The notes: generated by a model from the sequence alone, not told the origin. DNA of 64,000 nt from Eubacteriaceae bacterium (GCA_902362435.1 CABIWW010000005.1:1-64000); one strand, 5' to 3'; counted from the stretch's first letter, positions 8,937 through 18,265 are shown. Numbers and translations are program-made.

Positions 8937-8984
8937 AACCGGCGGCACCGTGCGGATCGTAAAGATCGAGCAGGAGCCGCCGTT
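8937..8984 (+). terminator. Terminator-like hairpin downstream of the surface protein
   Basis: CCGGCGGC at 8939-8946 pairs with GCCGCCG at 8976-8982, with further pairing inside, and is followed by TTATTTAT. It lies about 100 bp after the stop codon of the surface-protein gene. Confidence 0.5.
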
Positions 8985-9049
8985 ATTTATACGATGAAAA
9001 CCCTGTTTGCCGACTTCATCATGCGACCCGCCAGAATCCCAATATATAC

Positions 9050-9078
9050 TTGCATAATCTGTCGATATTTAGTATACT
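9050..9078 (+). promoter_or_regulatory. Promoter of the lysine riboswitch / lysA-dap transcript
   Basis: TTGCAT (9050-9055) and TATACT (9073-9078) are separated by exactly 17 bp. Transcription would start a few bases before the riboswitch aptamer. Confidence 0.7.
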
Positions 9079-9091
9079 TACAACAACAATA

Positions 9092-9254
9092 GTTGATAGA
9101 GGTGCGGAAAAGAAGAAAGGATAAGTAGCCGGCGGGCAGAGACTTACCCGGAGGCGATTCCGCCGAATCGGAGCCGCAGGCGTGAGACTCCGGTGGGCAT
9201 GCGGTCAACAGCCGTATGACTGTCTGACGGATGACCGGCAGTTGAGCTATCCTT
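9092..9254 (+). ncRNA. Lysine riboswitch (L-box) aptamer
   Basis: The leader shows the L-box layout: a P1 stem GATAG (9095-9099) with CTATC (9247-9251), the conserved AGAGGTGCGG next to it, an internal helix set with ACTTACCCGGAGGCGATTCCGCCGAA-type purine-rich junction, and CCGTATGACTGTCTGACGG near the 3' side. It lies upstream of lysA and is followed by an intrinsic terminator, so lysine binding should stop transcription of the lysine genes. Confidence 0.85.
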
Positions 9255-9280
9255 ATATGACCTTGATTTTATTTGATTAG

Positions 9281-9311
9281 TCAGTAAGGTGTAGCCTTGC
9301 TGATTTTTTTC
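9281..9311 (+). terminator. Riboswitch-controlled intrinsic terminator
   Basis: TCAGTAAGG and CCTTGCTGA form a stem around a five-base loop, followed by seven T residues. It lies 27 bp after the aptamer, which is the expected expression platform. Confidence 0.85.
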
Positions 9312-9463
9312 TGGCATGCGGGCACAGGGGCACATCAGTATCAGCCGTTAGTCGGCCGTGAACAGGCTGTATCAGGCCGGAGCGGCCGGATGTACCTCAC
9401 AGAACGCAGGAGACAGCAGCATAATATGCAAATCATAATATATAGCAGTAGAAAGGCAGAACA

Positions 9464-10732
9464 ATGGAAGTTTTACAGATCGGAGGAGTGAGCTGCCGTG
9501 AGCTGGCAGACAGATTCGGCACACCACTTTACGCATACGATGAATCAAAGATAATACAGCAGGCAAAGGACGCCGTGGCAAATTTTGCATCGGACAGATT
9601 CGACACAGACGTCGTTTACGCATCGAAGGCGTTTTCGTCGAAGGCTCTGTTCAGACTGCTTGCCGCAGAGGGTACGGGATTCGACGTTGTCAGCGGCGGA
9701 GAGCTGTACGGCGCGCTGAAAGCCGGAGTGGACAAAGAAAAGATATATTTCCACGGAAATAACAAGAGCGACGAGGAGATCTGCATGGCTCTGGACGCAG
9801 GCATCGGCTACTTCGTAGTAGACAACATCATGGAATGTGACAGGCTCGTGAAGCTTTCAGAGGAAAAGCAGAGGCCTGTGAAGGCGTTGCTGCGGATAAA
9901 TCCGGGCATCTCGGCTCACACTCATGAATATATCATGACGTCGAAGCCGGACTCCAAGTTCGGAATATATATCGAGAATCGCGAGCATATAGATTATGTG
10001 ATAGACAAAATGGCAGCCGGCAGATATGCAAAGCTTGCGGGTTTCCACAGCCATATAGGTTCACAGATCGTCGAGGCAGAGTCATTTGAAAAGGCGCTCG
10101 GCACGATGATCGGCTTCCTCGCTGATGTAAAGGCTGCAAGAGGGCTTGACGGCCTGGAGCTGAGTATTGGCGGAGGATTCGGCATAAAATACGTTGATTC
10201 CGATCATCCGGTGCCTCTCGGGGAAATGTGCGCAAATCTCGTGCATTATGCGGAAAAGGCGCTCGATGAAAAAGGCGTGACGATCTCGAAGCTGATAACT
10301 GAGCCGGGCAGAGCGATGGTCGGCGAAGCGGGATACACGATCTACACCATCGGAGACATGAAGAAAAGCGGAGACAAGAACTACATCTTCGTCGACGGCG
10401 GCATGAGCGACAACATCAGGCATGCGCTTTACGATGCGGAATATACGGCAGTCCTGCCGGAGAAGCTTTCGCAGAAGCCGGAGAAAACATACTGCGTGGC
10501 GGGAAAGAACTGTGAATCCGGCGACATACTGATCGCACAGATCGATCTTCCGGAAGCAGAGCCGGGCGATCTGCTGACAGTTTACTCGACAGGTGCCTAC
10601 GGATATTCCATGGCAAGCAACTACAACAGGCTCGGAAGACCGCCTGTAGTCTTTGCAAAAGACGGCGAAGCGAGACTGATTATCAGACGCGAGACGTACG
10701 AGGATCAGTTCAGGCTTGAAGTAGAAGACTAG
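9464..10732 (+). CDS. lysA: Diaminopimelate decarboxylase
   Basis: This 422-residue PLP enzyme (group IV decarboxylase, alanine-racemase-like barrel) converts meso-diaminopimelate to lysine. The PLP lysine is Lys55 in YASKAF; HSHIGSQI near 190, the EPGRAM phosphate-binding segment near 280 and CESGD near 345 (active-site Cys) are all present. AAAGGCAG lies upstream of the ATG. It is the first gene behind the lysine riboswitch and heads a run with dapF, dapB and dapH. Size and motifs are normal for LysA. Confidence 0.95.
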   Translation: MEVLQIGGVSCRELADRFGTPLYAYDESKIIQQAKDAVANFASDRFDTDVVYASKAFSSKALFRLLAAEGTGFDVVSGGELYGALKAGVDKEKIYFHGNNKSDEEICMALDAGIGYFVVDNIMECDRLVKLSEEKQRPVKALLRINPGISAHTHEYIMTSKPDSKFGIYIENREHIDYVIDKMAAGRYAKLAGFHSHIGSQIVEAESFEKALGTMIGFLADVKAARGLDGLELSIGGGFGIKYVDSDHPVPLGEMCANLVHYAEKALDEKGVTISKLITEPGRAMVGEAGYTIYTIGDMKKSGDKNYIFVDGGMSDNIRHALYDAEYTAVLPEKLSQKPEKTYCVAGKNCESGDILIAQIDLPEAEPGDLLTVYSTGAYGYSMASNYNRLGRPPVVFAKDGEARLIIRRETYEDQFRLEVED

Positions 10733-10796
10733 GAACAGGCACAGTGCGGTTTTGCATAGACATGCACAGAACTGATGAGAAAAGGCAGGTAAAAAT

Positions 10797-11636
10797 ATGA
10801 TCACATTTTCAAAATATCACGGCTGTGGCAACAATTTCGTGATAATAAAGGAAAGCGAACTGCAGGCGAAGGTCCAGCCTGGCGGTTATCCGGGGCTGGC
10901 GCAGAAAGTCTGCGACGTCAACACCGGGGTGGGCGCTGACGGTATGATAGTAGTAAGGACGGAGCCGGCACTGGAAATGGTGTTTTTCAACTGTGACGGC
11001 AGCAGGGCGCCGATGTGCGGCAACGGGATCAGATGCTTTGCGCATTTCTGCCGCGAGGAAGGGATCGCGTCGGGCAGCAGCTATCCGGTAAAGACGCTTG
11101 CGGGCGATATGATCGTTGACGTTACTTGCGATGAGCCGTTCAGAGTGAGGATAAACATGGGTAAACCGGTGTTTTCCAGAAAGGCTATCAATGCGGACAT
11201 CGAGTGCGAGGATTACATGGACCTGGATCTTGCGCTGCAGGATGGAAGCGATATCAGCGTGAGCAGCTTTTTCATGGGGACGATACACACTGTTGTTTTT
11301 GTGGAAAATTTCGAAGATATCGATGTGCCGAAGGTCGGCGAGGAGATATGCAATCACCGGTTTTTCCGCGAGAAAACGAATGTGAATTTTGTAAAGGTAA
11401 TAGACGATATGACCATGGAGGTGCAGACTTACGAGCGAGGCGTCGGAATGACTCTTGCGTGTGGCACGGGTGCCTGTGCGTCGGTCGTGGCAGCGGGGAT
11501 CAAAGGCCTGTGCGGCAGCAGAGCAGATGTCATCCTCAAGCTGGGAACGCTGAATATCGAGGTGGCAGAAGACGGGAATGTATATATGGAAGGACCGTCG
11601 GAAAAGATACTTGACGGGCAGTTCTGTCTGCGCTAG
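10797..11636 (+). CDS. dapF: Diaminopimelate epimerase
   Basis: The 279-residue protein interconverts LL- and meso-diaminopimelate in the lysine and peptidoglycan pathway. Both catalytic cysteines are in place: Cys74 in PMCGNGIRC and Cys222 in LACGTGACAS. The N-terminal YHGCGNNFV segment is typical. AAAGGCAGG precedes the ATG. It lies 64 bp after lysA and 177 bp before dapB, all in the same direction and without an obvious terminator between them. Confidence 0.95.
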   Translation: MITFSKYHGCGNNFVIIKESELQAKVQPGGYPGLAQKVCDVNTGVGADGMIVVRTEPALEMVFFNCDGSRAPMCGNGIRCFAHFCREEGIASGSSYPVKTLAGDMIVDVTCDEPFRVRINMGKPVFSRKAINADIECEDYMDLDLALQDGSDISVSSFFMGTIHTVVFVENFEDIDVPKVGEEICNHRFFREKTNVNFVKVIDDMTMEVQTYERGVGMTLACGTGACASVVAAGIKGLCGSRADVILKLGTLNIEVAEDGNVYMEGPSEKILDGQFCLR

Positions 11637-11813
11637 GCGCGCGGAGCGAGCAGCGGTCCGGCATATGGCGGACCGGTCACGGACAGTAAACTGCAGCTTT
11701 GCAGATGGCAAACTTGCGGCTGACCGCAGGCTGCGATTTTGCAGATCGGCAGTCCGTGACGACATGAAAACGAAACGATACAGGTATAAAATATATATGA
11801 GGGAGTAACAAGT

Positions 11814-12533
11814 ATGAGAACAGCAATTTTAGGCGGCGGCGCTATGGGAAAAGTGCTCGCCGGAATGGTAGAGGAGAAGGAAGGTTATGAGCTGGCAGGT
11901 GTGATCGAGCCGATGGAAGGGCAGAGACCGGAGGATCTTGGAGGATTCGACGTGATCATCGATTTCAGCAATCCGGCAAATCTGCAGATGCTCGCAGATT
12001 ACTGCAGAGCCAGCGGCTGCCCAGCGGTCATCGCAACGACCGGATTCGAGGCGGAGCAGCTCAAAGAGATCGAAAAGCTGGCGGAAACAGTGCCGGTGGT
12101 ATTTTCCGCAAACTATTCGCTCGGTATCAATGTGATGAAAAGAGTCATCGCAGAGATAACGCCGATCCTGGAGGATACATTCGATATAGAAATAATAGAA
12201 AAGCACCACAACAAGAAGCTTGATGCGCCGAGCGGCACTGCTAAGATGCTGCTTGAGGCCGCAGATGCGGACGGCAGCTATGAGCATGTTTTCGGCAGAG
12301 ACGGCAACAGGAAGCGCGGCAGGGAGATCGGCGTGCACGCGATCAGAGGCGGCACTATCGCCGGTGAGCACACAGTGATATACGCAGGGACTGACGAGAT
12401 ACTCGAAGTAAAGCACACGGCGGGATCGAAGAAGATCTTCGCGGCAGGCGCACTCAAGGCGGCAGCGTTCGCGGCACAGGCGCAGCCGGGGCTTTACAGC
12501 ATGGAAGATGTACTGTTCGGAACAGATAAATAG
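11814..12533 (+). CDS. dapB: 4-hydroxy-tetrahydrodipicolinate reductase
   Basis: This 239-residue protein reduces the DapA product with NAD(P)H. It has the N-terminal nucleotide-binding glycines (LGGGAMG, residues 6-12), DFS near 50, and the DapB signature EKHHNKKLDAPSGTA with His131/His132 and Lys134. It is short for the family (usually about 250-270 residues) because the N-terminal Rossmann part is compact, as in several Clostridia. GGGAG lies 8 bases before the ATG. Confidence 0.93.
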   Translation: MRTAILGGGAMGKVLAGMVEEKEGYELAGVIEPMEGQRPEDLGGFDVIIDFSNPANLQMLADYCRASGCPAVIATTGFEAEQLKEIEKLAETVPVVFSANYSLGINVMKRVIAEITPILEDTFDIEIIEKHHNKKLDAPSGTAKMLLEAADADGSYEHVFGRDGNRKRGREIGVHAIRGGTIAGEHTVIYAGTDEILEVKHTAGSKKIFAAGALKAAAFAAQAQPGLYSMEDVLFGTDK

Positions 12534-12611
12534 CATACAAGCCCATAGCAGCCGGCGGACCGTACGCCGAGGATTTGCATAACAGAAACACCAAGGAGGA
12601 TCACACGAAAG

Positions 12612-13304
12612 ATGGAAGCAAGAGAAATAATCGAATTTATAGGAAATGCGGAGAAAAAAACTCCGGTCAAGGTATATGTCAAGGAAAAAGCGCCTGTTGA
12701 CTTTGAAGGCTGCCAGGTGTTCGGCAGCGGCGACAAGATCGTTTTCGGCGACTGGAGCCGGATCAGCGGCATCCTCGAAAAAAATGCGGACAGTATCGAG
12801 GATTACGTGATCGAGAACGACTGCAGGAATTCGGCGATACCGCTTCTCGACATGAAAAATATCAAAGCCAGGATAGAGCCGGGTGCGGTGATAAGAGACA
12901 AGGTCGACATCGGTGACAATGCGGTCATCATGATGGGCGCGATCATCAATATCGGAGCAGTGATCGGCGAAGGCAGCATGATCGATATGGGTGCGGTCCT
13001 CGGTGGAAGAGCGACGGTCGGGAAAAACTGTCATATCGGTGCGGGCACGGTGCTCGCGGGCGTTATCGAGCCGCCTAGTGCACAGCCGGTAATCGTTGAG
13101 GACGATGTCGTTATCGGTGCAAACGCTGTCGTGCTGGAAGGATGTCGCATCGGAAAGGGCGCGGTAGTCGCTGCCGGTGCAGTGGTCGTTGATGATGTGC
13201 CTGCCGGCGTCGTGGTCGCAGGAGTTCCTGCGAGAGTGATCAAAGACGCTTCGGATACTGCTGCGGAAAAGCTTGAGATAGTCGATCTGCTGAGGAAGCT
13301 GTAG
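12612..13304 (+). CDS. dapH: Tetrahydrodipicolinate N-acetyltransferase
   Basis: The 230-residue protein acetylates tetrahydrodipicolinate, the first step of the acetylase branch of lysine synthesis. The N-terminal domain ([21 protein letters not shown]) is typical of DapH, and residues about 85-215 are left-handed beta-helix hexapeptide repeats ([22 protein letters not shown] and so on). AAGGAGG lies 13 bases upstream. It ends the riboswitch-led run and is followed by tandem hairpins. The N-acetyl-diaminopimelate aminotransferase and deacetylase needed after it are not in the window. Confidence 0.93.
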   Translation: MEAREIIEFIGNAEKKTPVKVYVKEKAPVDFEGCQVFGSGDKIVFGDWSRISGILEKNADSIEDYVIENDCRNSAIPLLDMKNIKARIEPGAVIRDKVDIGDNAVIMMGAIINIGAVIGEGSMIDMGAVLGGRATVGKNCHIGAGTVLAGVIEPPSAQPVIVEDDVVIGANAVVLEGCRIGKGAVVAAGAVVVDDVPAGVVVAGVPARVIKDASDTAAEKLEIVDLLRKL

Positions 13305-13386
13305 ATCCGCGGGCAATGCGGCCGGCTGCAGCTCTGTTGAAAGAGTTGCGGGCGAGAGTTCTGTAAGTGTGCAGAGGTCTGGCCTG

Positions 13387-13420
13387 CTGAGAGGATCGCA
13401 GGCTGTGCAGCCTCTCAGTC
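13387..13420 (+). terminator. Hairpin after dapH
   Basis: CTGAGAGG (13387-13394) and CCTCTCAG (13411-13418) pair perfectly around a loop that can itself fold; TCTTATTATG follows. The T-run is weak, and a stronger terminator follows at 13438. Confidence 0.5.
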
Positions 13421-13437
13421 TTATTATGTAGATTTTA

Positions 13438-13486
13438 AGACCGGGTTCGGGAAATCCAGAAGATGGGTTTCCGGGCTCGGTTTTTA
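13438..13486 (+). terminator. Rho-independent terminator of the lysine gene run
   Basis: ACCGGGTTCGGGAAATCC pairs with GGGTTTCCGGGCTCGGT, with a few G-U pairs, and five T residues follow. It separates the dap run from the next promoter at 13497. Confidence 0.75.
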
Positions 13487-13496
13487 ATGTAAAATA

Positions 13497-13525
13497 TTGA
13501 CATTTGCGATTGTAAATGGTAAAAT
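13497..13525 (+). promoter_or_regulatory. Consensus-like promoter
   Basis: TTGACA (13497-13502) and TAAAAT (13520-13525) are separated by 17 bp. It lies about 75 bp before the PD-(D/E)XK-like gene. Confidence 0.7.
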
Positions 13526-13600
13526 ATTACAAAATGTTGATGAGCATTTACGAAATCAGGCTGATAAATCGACAAACCGCAGAAGAGATAAAAGGGGTAT

Positions 13601-14416
13601 ATGGTTATAATGGAAGACAAAATAAAGCAGAATTTTGAACGCAGGCAATTTACGAAGCTGCGGGCTTTGCATGATATGGAAAATAACAGGCTGCTACAAA
13701 TGAAGCATGAATACAGCAGACTGCCGGAGGGCGAGATACTGATCCCGTACAAGAATGCACATGCGACTTATTACATATATGAAAACGGTATCCAGAAATC
13801 TGTAAAGCGCAGTGAGCCGGTGGTGGATAAGCTGATGCGCAAACGCGTGCTGAAACGTGCGATCACCATGCAGGAAGCATGGTGCAGATCGCTGGAGGAT
13901 GCGGAAAAAAGTTTTAGGCACAGGATGAAAAGCATGGAAAAAAGCGGCATGGGAAAGACTCTGATCAGGATACTTGAAATGCCTGAAAGCGATATGTTCG
14001 TTATGGAGCCGCGCGAGTATGAATGGAAAAACGAGAACCATCATCGGAACGGTTACAGACCGGAACTGCTGAAATACAAGACGTCGAAGGGCGTGATGGT
14101 CAGATCGAAGTCGGAGAAGATCATTGCTGACAAGCTCGAGCAGCACGGGATCCCGTACAGATATGAAGCGGAACTGATCATAAACGGAAATCGTTATTAT
14201 CCGGATTTCATGATACTGCTGCCGGATGGAAGGATACTGATATGGGAACATTTCGGAATTATGGATGATATCGACTACGCGAGCAGAGCCTGGCGCAAGA
14301 TCGAGAATTACAGGCGGGCGGGATATGTTCAGCACACCAATCTGATATGCACGTATGAAAGCGATATAGAGAACGATAAAGTCATCGATGAGATAATAAG
14401 GCGATTCATTTTGTGA
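13601..14416 (+). CDS. Uncharacterised protein with PD-(D/E)XK-nuclease-like C-terminal domain
   Basis: The 271-residue protein has a basic, helical N-terminal half (many Arg/Lys, coiled-coil-like, residues 1-130). The C-terminal half reads RSKSEKIIADKLEQHGI, then YRYE, YYPDFMILLPDG and IWEHFG. This E...YE...PDF...WEH pattern is characteristic of a PD-(D/E)XK restriction-endonuclease-like fold. AAAAGGGG lies just before the first ATG (spacing only 3); a second ATG at 13610 is the alternative start. It is transcribed alone. DNA cleavage or repair is an inference from the fold pattern, and the exact family is not known to me. Confidence 0.65.
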   Translation: MVIMEDKIKQNFERRQFTKLRALHDMENNRLLQMKHEYSRLPEGEILIPYKNAHATYYIYENGIQKSVKRSEPVVDKLMRKRVLKRAITMQEAWCRSLEDAEKSFRHRMKSMEKSGMGKTLIRILEMPESDMFVMEPREYEWKNENHHRNGYRPELLKYKTSKGVMVRSKSEKIIADKLEQHGIPYRYEAELIINGNRYYPDFMILLPDGRILIWEHFGIMDDIDYASRAWRKIENYRRAGYVQHTNLICTYESDIENDKVIDEIIRRFIL

Positions 14417-14450
14417 CTCGGTCGCGTTGATGGTAGTGATACGGACTTTT

Positions 14451-14717
14451 GTAAAAAACCAAAAATCATTTGTCGGATAGCTGTTGTTGGTAAAAACAGC
14501 AGTTATCCGGCGATTTTTTTGATGGCGAATACCAAAAATAAAAAATCGATGGCGGGTTCTTGGTATTTTTCATGCAAAAATGCCGGGATTTTCATGAAAA
14601 AGTTACCAAGAAATCATAGGCGAAAGCAGTTTCTTGGTAAACATGAGCTTTGAAAGAGGCAATATTGCAGCGATTTTGCCAAATATGATGATGCTATGGC
14701 CTGATCTTGGTAATCGT
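14451..14717 (-). repeat. Structured intergenic repeat, copy B (inverse of copy A)
   Basis: Read on the minus strand this region aligns with copy A at 5541-5788 from CATATTTGGCAAAATC to TTTTTGGTTTTTT. The same stems form with changed bases: GTTTACCAAGAAA with TTTCTTGGTAAC; AATACCAA with TTGGTATT; GCTGTT with AACAGC, extended by CGGATA/TATCCG where copy A has CGAA/TTCG. Paired changes that keep the stem argue for a conserved RNA or DNA structure. It takes up most of the 420-bp gap between the nuclease-like gene and the ilvE terminator; I see no gene in the rest. Confidence 0.7.
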
Positions 14718-14779
14718 CTGTGGCTCCGGGATTCTGCAAGCGCGGTGATGCTTTCATGTGCGCCATGCCTGGCACACAT

Positions 14780-14819
14780 AAAAAAGTCGGAACATCGGGA
14801 ATATCCCCGGTGTTCCGGC
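14780..14819 (-). terminator. Rho-independent terminator of ilvE
   Basis: On the minus strand GCCGGAACACCGGGGA pairs with TTCCCGATGTTCCGAC and is followed by six T residues. It lies about 20 bp after the ilvE stop codon. Confidence 0.85.
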
Positions 14820-14839
14820 TGCATATTTCTATATTATTT

Positions 14840-15910
14840 TTACTTGACTTCTACTGTCCATCCCATTTCATCAGGAAGCTTGCCTGTCTGGATACCGTAG
14901 ATAGTATCGTAAAGCTCCTGTGCCATCGGGCCGATCTCACCGTTGTTGATGATCATGTCTTCGTCCTTGTAGCAGAGTTCGCCGACAGGTGAGATGACTG
15001 CAGCAGTTCCGGATGCGAACATCTCTTTGAAGTTGCCGTCTTTGTAAGCCTGAACGACTTCGTCGATAGCCATTTTTCTCTCTGATACCCTGATGCCCTT
15101 TTTCTTCAGGATCTGGATAACAGTGTCTCTGGTGATACCGGGCAGGATAGTGCCGTCCAGCGGAGCTGTGATGACTTCATCGCCGATAACGAAGAACGCA
15201 TTCGAAGTTCCGACTTCTTCAACATATTTTCTGTGAACGCCGTCGAGCCATAAGATCTGCTCGAAGCCCTTTGCATGAGCTTCCTCCTGAGCTTTCAGAC
15301 TGGCTGCATAGTTTCCGCCGCACTTGGCTTCGCCTGTACCGCCTTCAGTAGCTCTTACATAAGTGTCTTCAACGTAGAGTTTCGTAGGTGTCAGACCGCC
15401 TTCATAGTAAGGACCTACCGGGCTGAGGATGATGATGAATTTATAGTGCTTAGAACGGCGCACTCCCAGGAATGCCTCGTCAGCGATTATGAACGGTCTT
15501 ATGTAAAGCGCAGTGCCTTCCTTCTGAGGGATCCAGTCAGCGTCGATCTTTACGAGAGCCTTGATCGCTTCAACGTAGAGATCTTCGTCGATCTGCGGGA
15601 TGCAGAGACGTTCATTGGTCCTGTTAGTTCTCTTTGCGTTCATGTCAGGTCTGAAAAGCTGCACTTTTCCTTCCGGAGTCTTGTAAGCCTTGAGCCCCTC
15701 GAACATAGTCTGAGCATAGTGGAAAACGACAGCCGCAGGGTCGAGAGAAAGCGGGCCGTAAGGAACGATCCTTCCGTCATGCCAGCCTTTGCCGTCTTCG
15801 TAATCCATTATGAACATGTGATCGGTGAATTCAGTACCGAATCTCAGCGTATCAGGATCAGGTTTTGCTTTTGGATTAGGGTTTTTTGTGATCGAAAAAT
15901 TATATTTCAT
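14840..15910 (-). CDS. ilvE: Branched-chain amino-acid aminotransferase
   Basis: This 356-residue fold-type IV PLP enzyme transfers the amino group between glutamate and branched 2-oxo acids. The PLP lysine lies in EAKCGGNYAASL; the motif EVGTSNAFFV and the C-terminal GTAAVISPVG segment are typical of the longer (eukaryote-type, about 350 residues) BCAT class. AAAGGAGAG lies six bases before the ATG. It is transcribed alone, divergent from the SanA-like gene. No T-box or other riboswitch is visible in the 220-bp AT-rich upstream gap. Confidence 0.93.
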   Translation of the reverse strand: MKYNFSITKNPNPKAKPDPDTLRFGTEFTDHMFIMDYEDGKGWHDGRIVPYGPLSLDPAAVVFHYAQTMFEGLKAYKTPEGKVQLFRPDMNAKRTNRTNERLCIPQIDEDLYVEAIKALVKIDADWIPQKEGTALYIRPFIIADEAFLGVRRSKHYKFIIILSPVGPYYEGGLTPTKLYVEDTYVRATEGGTGEAKCGGNYAASLKAQEEAHAKGFEQILWLDGVHRKYVEEVGTSNAFFVIGDEVITAPLDGTILPGITRDTVIQILKKKGIRVSERKMAIDEVVQAYKDGNFKEMFASGTAAVISPVGELCYKDEDMIINNGEIGPMAQELYDTIYGIQTGKLPDEMGWTVEVK

Positions 15911-16133
15911 GGCGCTCTCCTTTATATTATTTTTTTGTCAATTACTGTATAATATATTTTACAACATAGAATTGGCAAAGTCTATTATTACCACAATAAA
16001 TATACCACTGGAATTGTTCATAATCAACAATAAAAAGTAAAAAATATTATTTTTGAAAACAAAAAAACCAAAAACAGCGCGAAATCGCATATTTTCTCCA
16101 AACATACATAAAAACACTATATAATAAACGGAT

Positions 16134-16841
16134 ATGAAAAAGAAAGATAAAAAACGGAGCATGCCGGTGAGGATGTTCTCCGCACTGATAAAAATAGCAG
16201 TAGCAGCTGCAGTCATAGTGATAGGTCTGAATTTTTACGTGATAAAAAGCACGGAGTCACAGATAAATGCAAACTACGAGATGCCGGAAGACACAGCCAC
16301 CCGGGAGGAGGTGGAAGATCTCAGCAGCATATCCCCGGATTGCATACTCGTGCTCGGAGCATCGGTGACTTCGGACGGGGTCCCGAGCCCTATCCTTCAG
16401 GACAGGCTCGATACCGCGATAGATCTTTACAATAAGGGAGTCGCACCTAAGCTCCTGCTGTCGGGAGACAACGGGCAGATGGTATACAATGAAGTGAAGG
16501 CGATGCAGAACTATGCGCTGGAGGCGGGAGTCGACGAGAACGACATTTATCTCGACCACGCAGGATTTTCGACGTATGAATCGATTTACAGAGCGAAATA
16601 TATCTTCAAGGTCGACAGCATGATCGTTGTGACGCAGACGTATCATCTGTACAGGTCGCTGTACGGGTGCAGGCGCATGGGGATAACGGCGATGGGCGCC
16701 GCAGCCGATCAGTACACTTATGCAGGTCAGGAAAAGCGCGAGATCAGGGAAGTGCTGGCGCGAGACAAGGATTTCGTGAAGTGGATATTCAAGCCGCAGC
16801 CGACATTCCTGGGCGATGCGGTGCCGATCTCGGCAGAGTAG
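16134..16841 (+). CDS. SanA/YdcF-family (DUF218) membrane-anchored protein
   Basis: The 235-residue protein has an N-terminal membrane helix (about residues 14-36) and an extracytoplasmic DUF218 domain. The motif CILVLGASVTSDGVPSPILQDRLD, followed by LLLSGDN and VVTQTYHLYRS, is the signature of SanA-type proteins, which act in envelope permeability. No ribosome site is evident before the ATG; the leader is A/T-rich. It precedes the DUF362 protein by 125 bp. A short decayed copy of its C-terminal part occurs at about 18297-18355, beyond the DUF362 gene. Confidence 0.85.
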   Translation: MKKKDKKRSMPVRMFSALIKIAVAAAVIVIGLNFYVIKSTESQINANYEMPEDTATREEVEDLSSISPDCILVLGASVTSDGVPSPILQDRLDTAIDLYNKGVAPKLLLSGDNGQMVYNEVKAMQNYALEAGVDENDIYLDHAGFSTYESIYRAKYIFKVDSMIVVTQTYHLYRSLYGCRRMGITAMGAAADQYTYAGQEKREIREVLARDKDFVKWIFKPQPTFLGDAVPISAE

Positions 16842-16966
16842 CATTATTAGCGTTCCGGCGACCGGAGGCACGATGTGTGCCGGCATACATATGGCAGGGA
16901 AACACACACTGTGCGGGCAGCAGATGTGGCGCGGACGCGCAGTGTGAATATACGATGGAGAATAAT

Positions 16967-18265
16967 ATGGAAGATAAGAATAAAAAGCCGGCTCATGCTG
17001 CGAAACCGGCAGCATTTCCAGGCAGGGGCCGTGTGGCAATAGTAAAGTGCGGCACATACGACGGGCAGGAAGTGCAGATCGCAGTGCAGCGCGCAGTGGA
17101 GCTTCTCGGAGGTCTTGAGCGCGTACTTTCCGCAGGCGAGAAACCGCTTGTACACGACAGCCGGATCATCCTGAAGCCGAATCTGCTGGCGAAGACAGAG
17201 CCTGAAAAAGCCTGTACGACACACCCCGCGGTTTTCAAAGCGGTCGGTGCGCTTTTGCAGGAAAACGGATACAAAAATCTGAGATATGGGGATTCCCCGG
17301 GAAATCCGATGATCAGCGTAGAAAGAGTCGCACAGGAATGCGGGATCAAAGCAGCTGCTGACAGCCTCGGCATACCGCTCGGCGAGTTTGAAAGCGGCAC
17401 GCAGGTCGCTTTCCCGCAGGGCAGAGCGGCAGACAGCTTCGTACTCTGCGATGAAGTGATAAAGGCGGACGGGATCATAAACATCTGCAAGATGAAGACG
17501 CACCAGCTCGAGCGAATAACAGGCGCCGTGAAAAATACGTTCGGATGCGTTTACGGCATCAACAAGGGGGCGTCGCATGCGAAGTTCGCGACGGCGGAGG
17601 TCTTCGCGAAAATGCTTGCGGATCTCAACGCTCTCGTGCGGCCGAAACTTCACATAATGGACGGCATCATGGCGATGGAGGGCAACGGACCGCAGTCCGG
17701 AACGCCGACGCCGATGGGACTCATACTCGCATCGACTGACCCGGTCGCACTCGACGCGGTATTCTGTCATCTCGTCGATCTGAAGCCTGAACTGGTGCCG
17801 ACCAATGTCAGCGGCATGGAGCAGGGGATCGGCACGTGGACGGATCTTGAGATCATCGATGAAAGCGGCACGCTTACCGTTCAGGAGGCTTTTGAAAAAT
17901 ACGGCAGCAGTACTTTCAATGTGCAGCGAGGCGCAGAGTACCGCGGGATGCTGAGACCGGTAAGGTTCCTGGCGCCACTGCTGGAGAAGAAGCCGATCGT
18001 CAGAAAAAATATATGTATCGGATGCGGTATATGCGTGAATGCATGCCCGGTCGAAGGCAAGGCGATACACGTAGAGCCTGTCGAGCAGTCAGGCCCGGAC
18101 TGTGGCGCGCGGAGTGCCGCAGGCAAACAGCGCAGAGGTGTGGCGGTCTACGACTACAGCAAGTGCATCAAGTGCTACTGCTGTCAGGAGATGTGTCCGG
18201 AGCAGGCCATCACGGTAAAGAAATCGCTGCTGGCGAGGATCGCAGACAGGAACTGGCGTATCTGA
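16967..18265 (+). CDS. DUF362 protein with C-terminal 2[4Fe-4S] ferredoxin domain
   Basis: The 432-residue protein starts at the second of two in-frame ATGs, which has GGAG six bases upstream (16958-16961). Residues about 25-310 are a DUF362 domain: SRIILKPNLL, YGDSPGNP, NICKMKTHQLERITGAVKNTFG and a conserved DGIMAMEGNGP. The C-terminal 90 residues hold two Cys clusters, CIGCGICVNACP and CIKCYCCQEMCP, with a short spacer, which would bind two [4Fe-4S] clusters. DUF362 proteins are of unknown function, often near redox genes. It is cytoplasmic. Open frame upstream of the start overlaps the SanA gene out of phase and is not coding. Confidence 0.85.
   Translation: MEDKNKKPAHAAKPAAFPGRGRVAIVKCGTYDGQEVQIAVQRAVELLGGLERVLSAGEKPLVHDSRIILKPNLLAKTEPEKACTTHPAVFKAVGALLQENGYKNLRYGDSPGNPMISVERVAQECGIKAAADSLGIPLGEFESGTQVAFPQGRAADSFVLCDEVIKADGIINICKMKTHQLERITGAVKNTFGCVYGINKGASHAKFATAEVFAKMLADLNALVRPKLHIMDGIMAMEGNGPQSGTPTPMGLILASTDPVALDAVFCHLVDLKPELVPTNVSGMEQGIGTWTDLEIIDESGTLTVQEAFEKYGSSTFNVQRGAEYRGMLRPVRFLAPLLEKKPIVRKNICIGCGICVNACPVEGKAIHVEPVEQSGPDCGARSAAGKQRRGVAVYDYSKCIKCYCCQEMCPEQAITVKKSLLARIADRNWRI

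Noticed and set aside
11829..13316. 495-codon minus-strand open frame across dapB and dapH
   Set aside because: It runs antisense to two well-supported genes and its composition (Arg/His/Asp-rich) is typical of a shadow frame in GC-rich codons.
15911..16133. T-box or other riboswitch before ilvE
   Set aside because: No specifier-loop layout or T-box sequence (TGG-containing core) is visible in the AT-rich gap.
16667..16966. Long N-terminal extension of the DUF362 frame
   Set aside because: It overlaps the SanA-like gene out of frame; a proper ribosome site supports the start at 16967.
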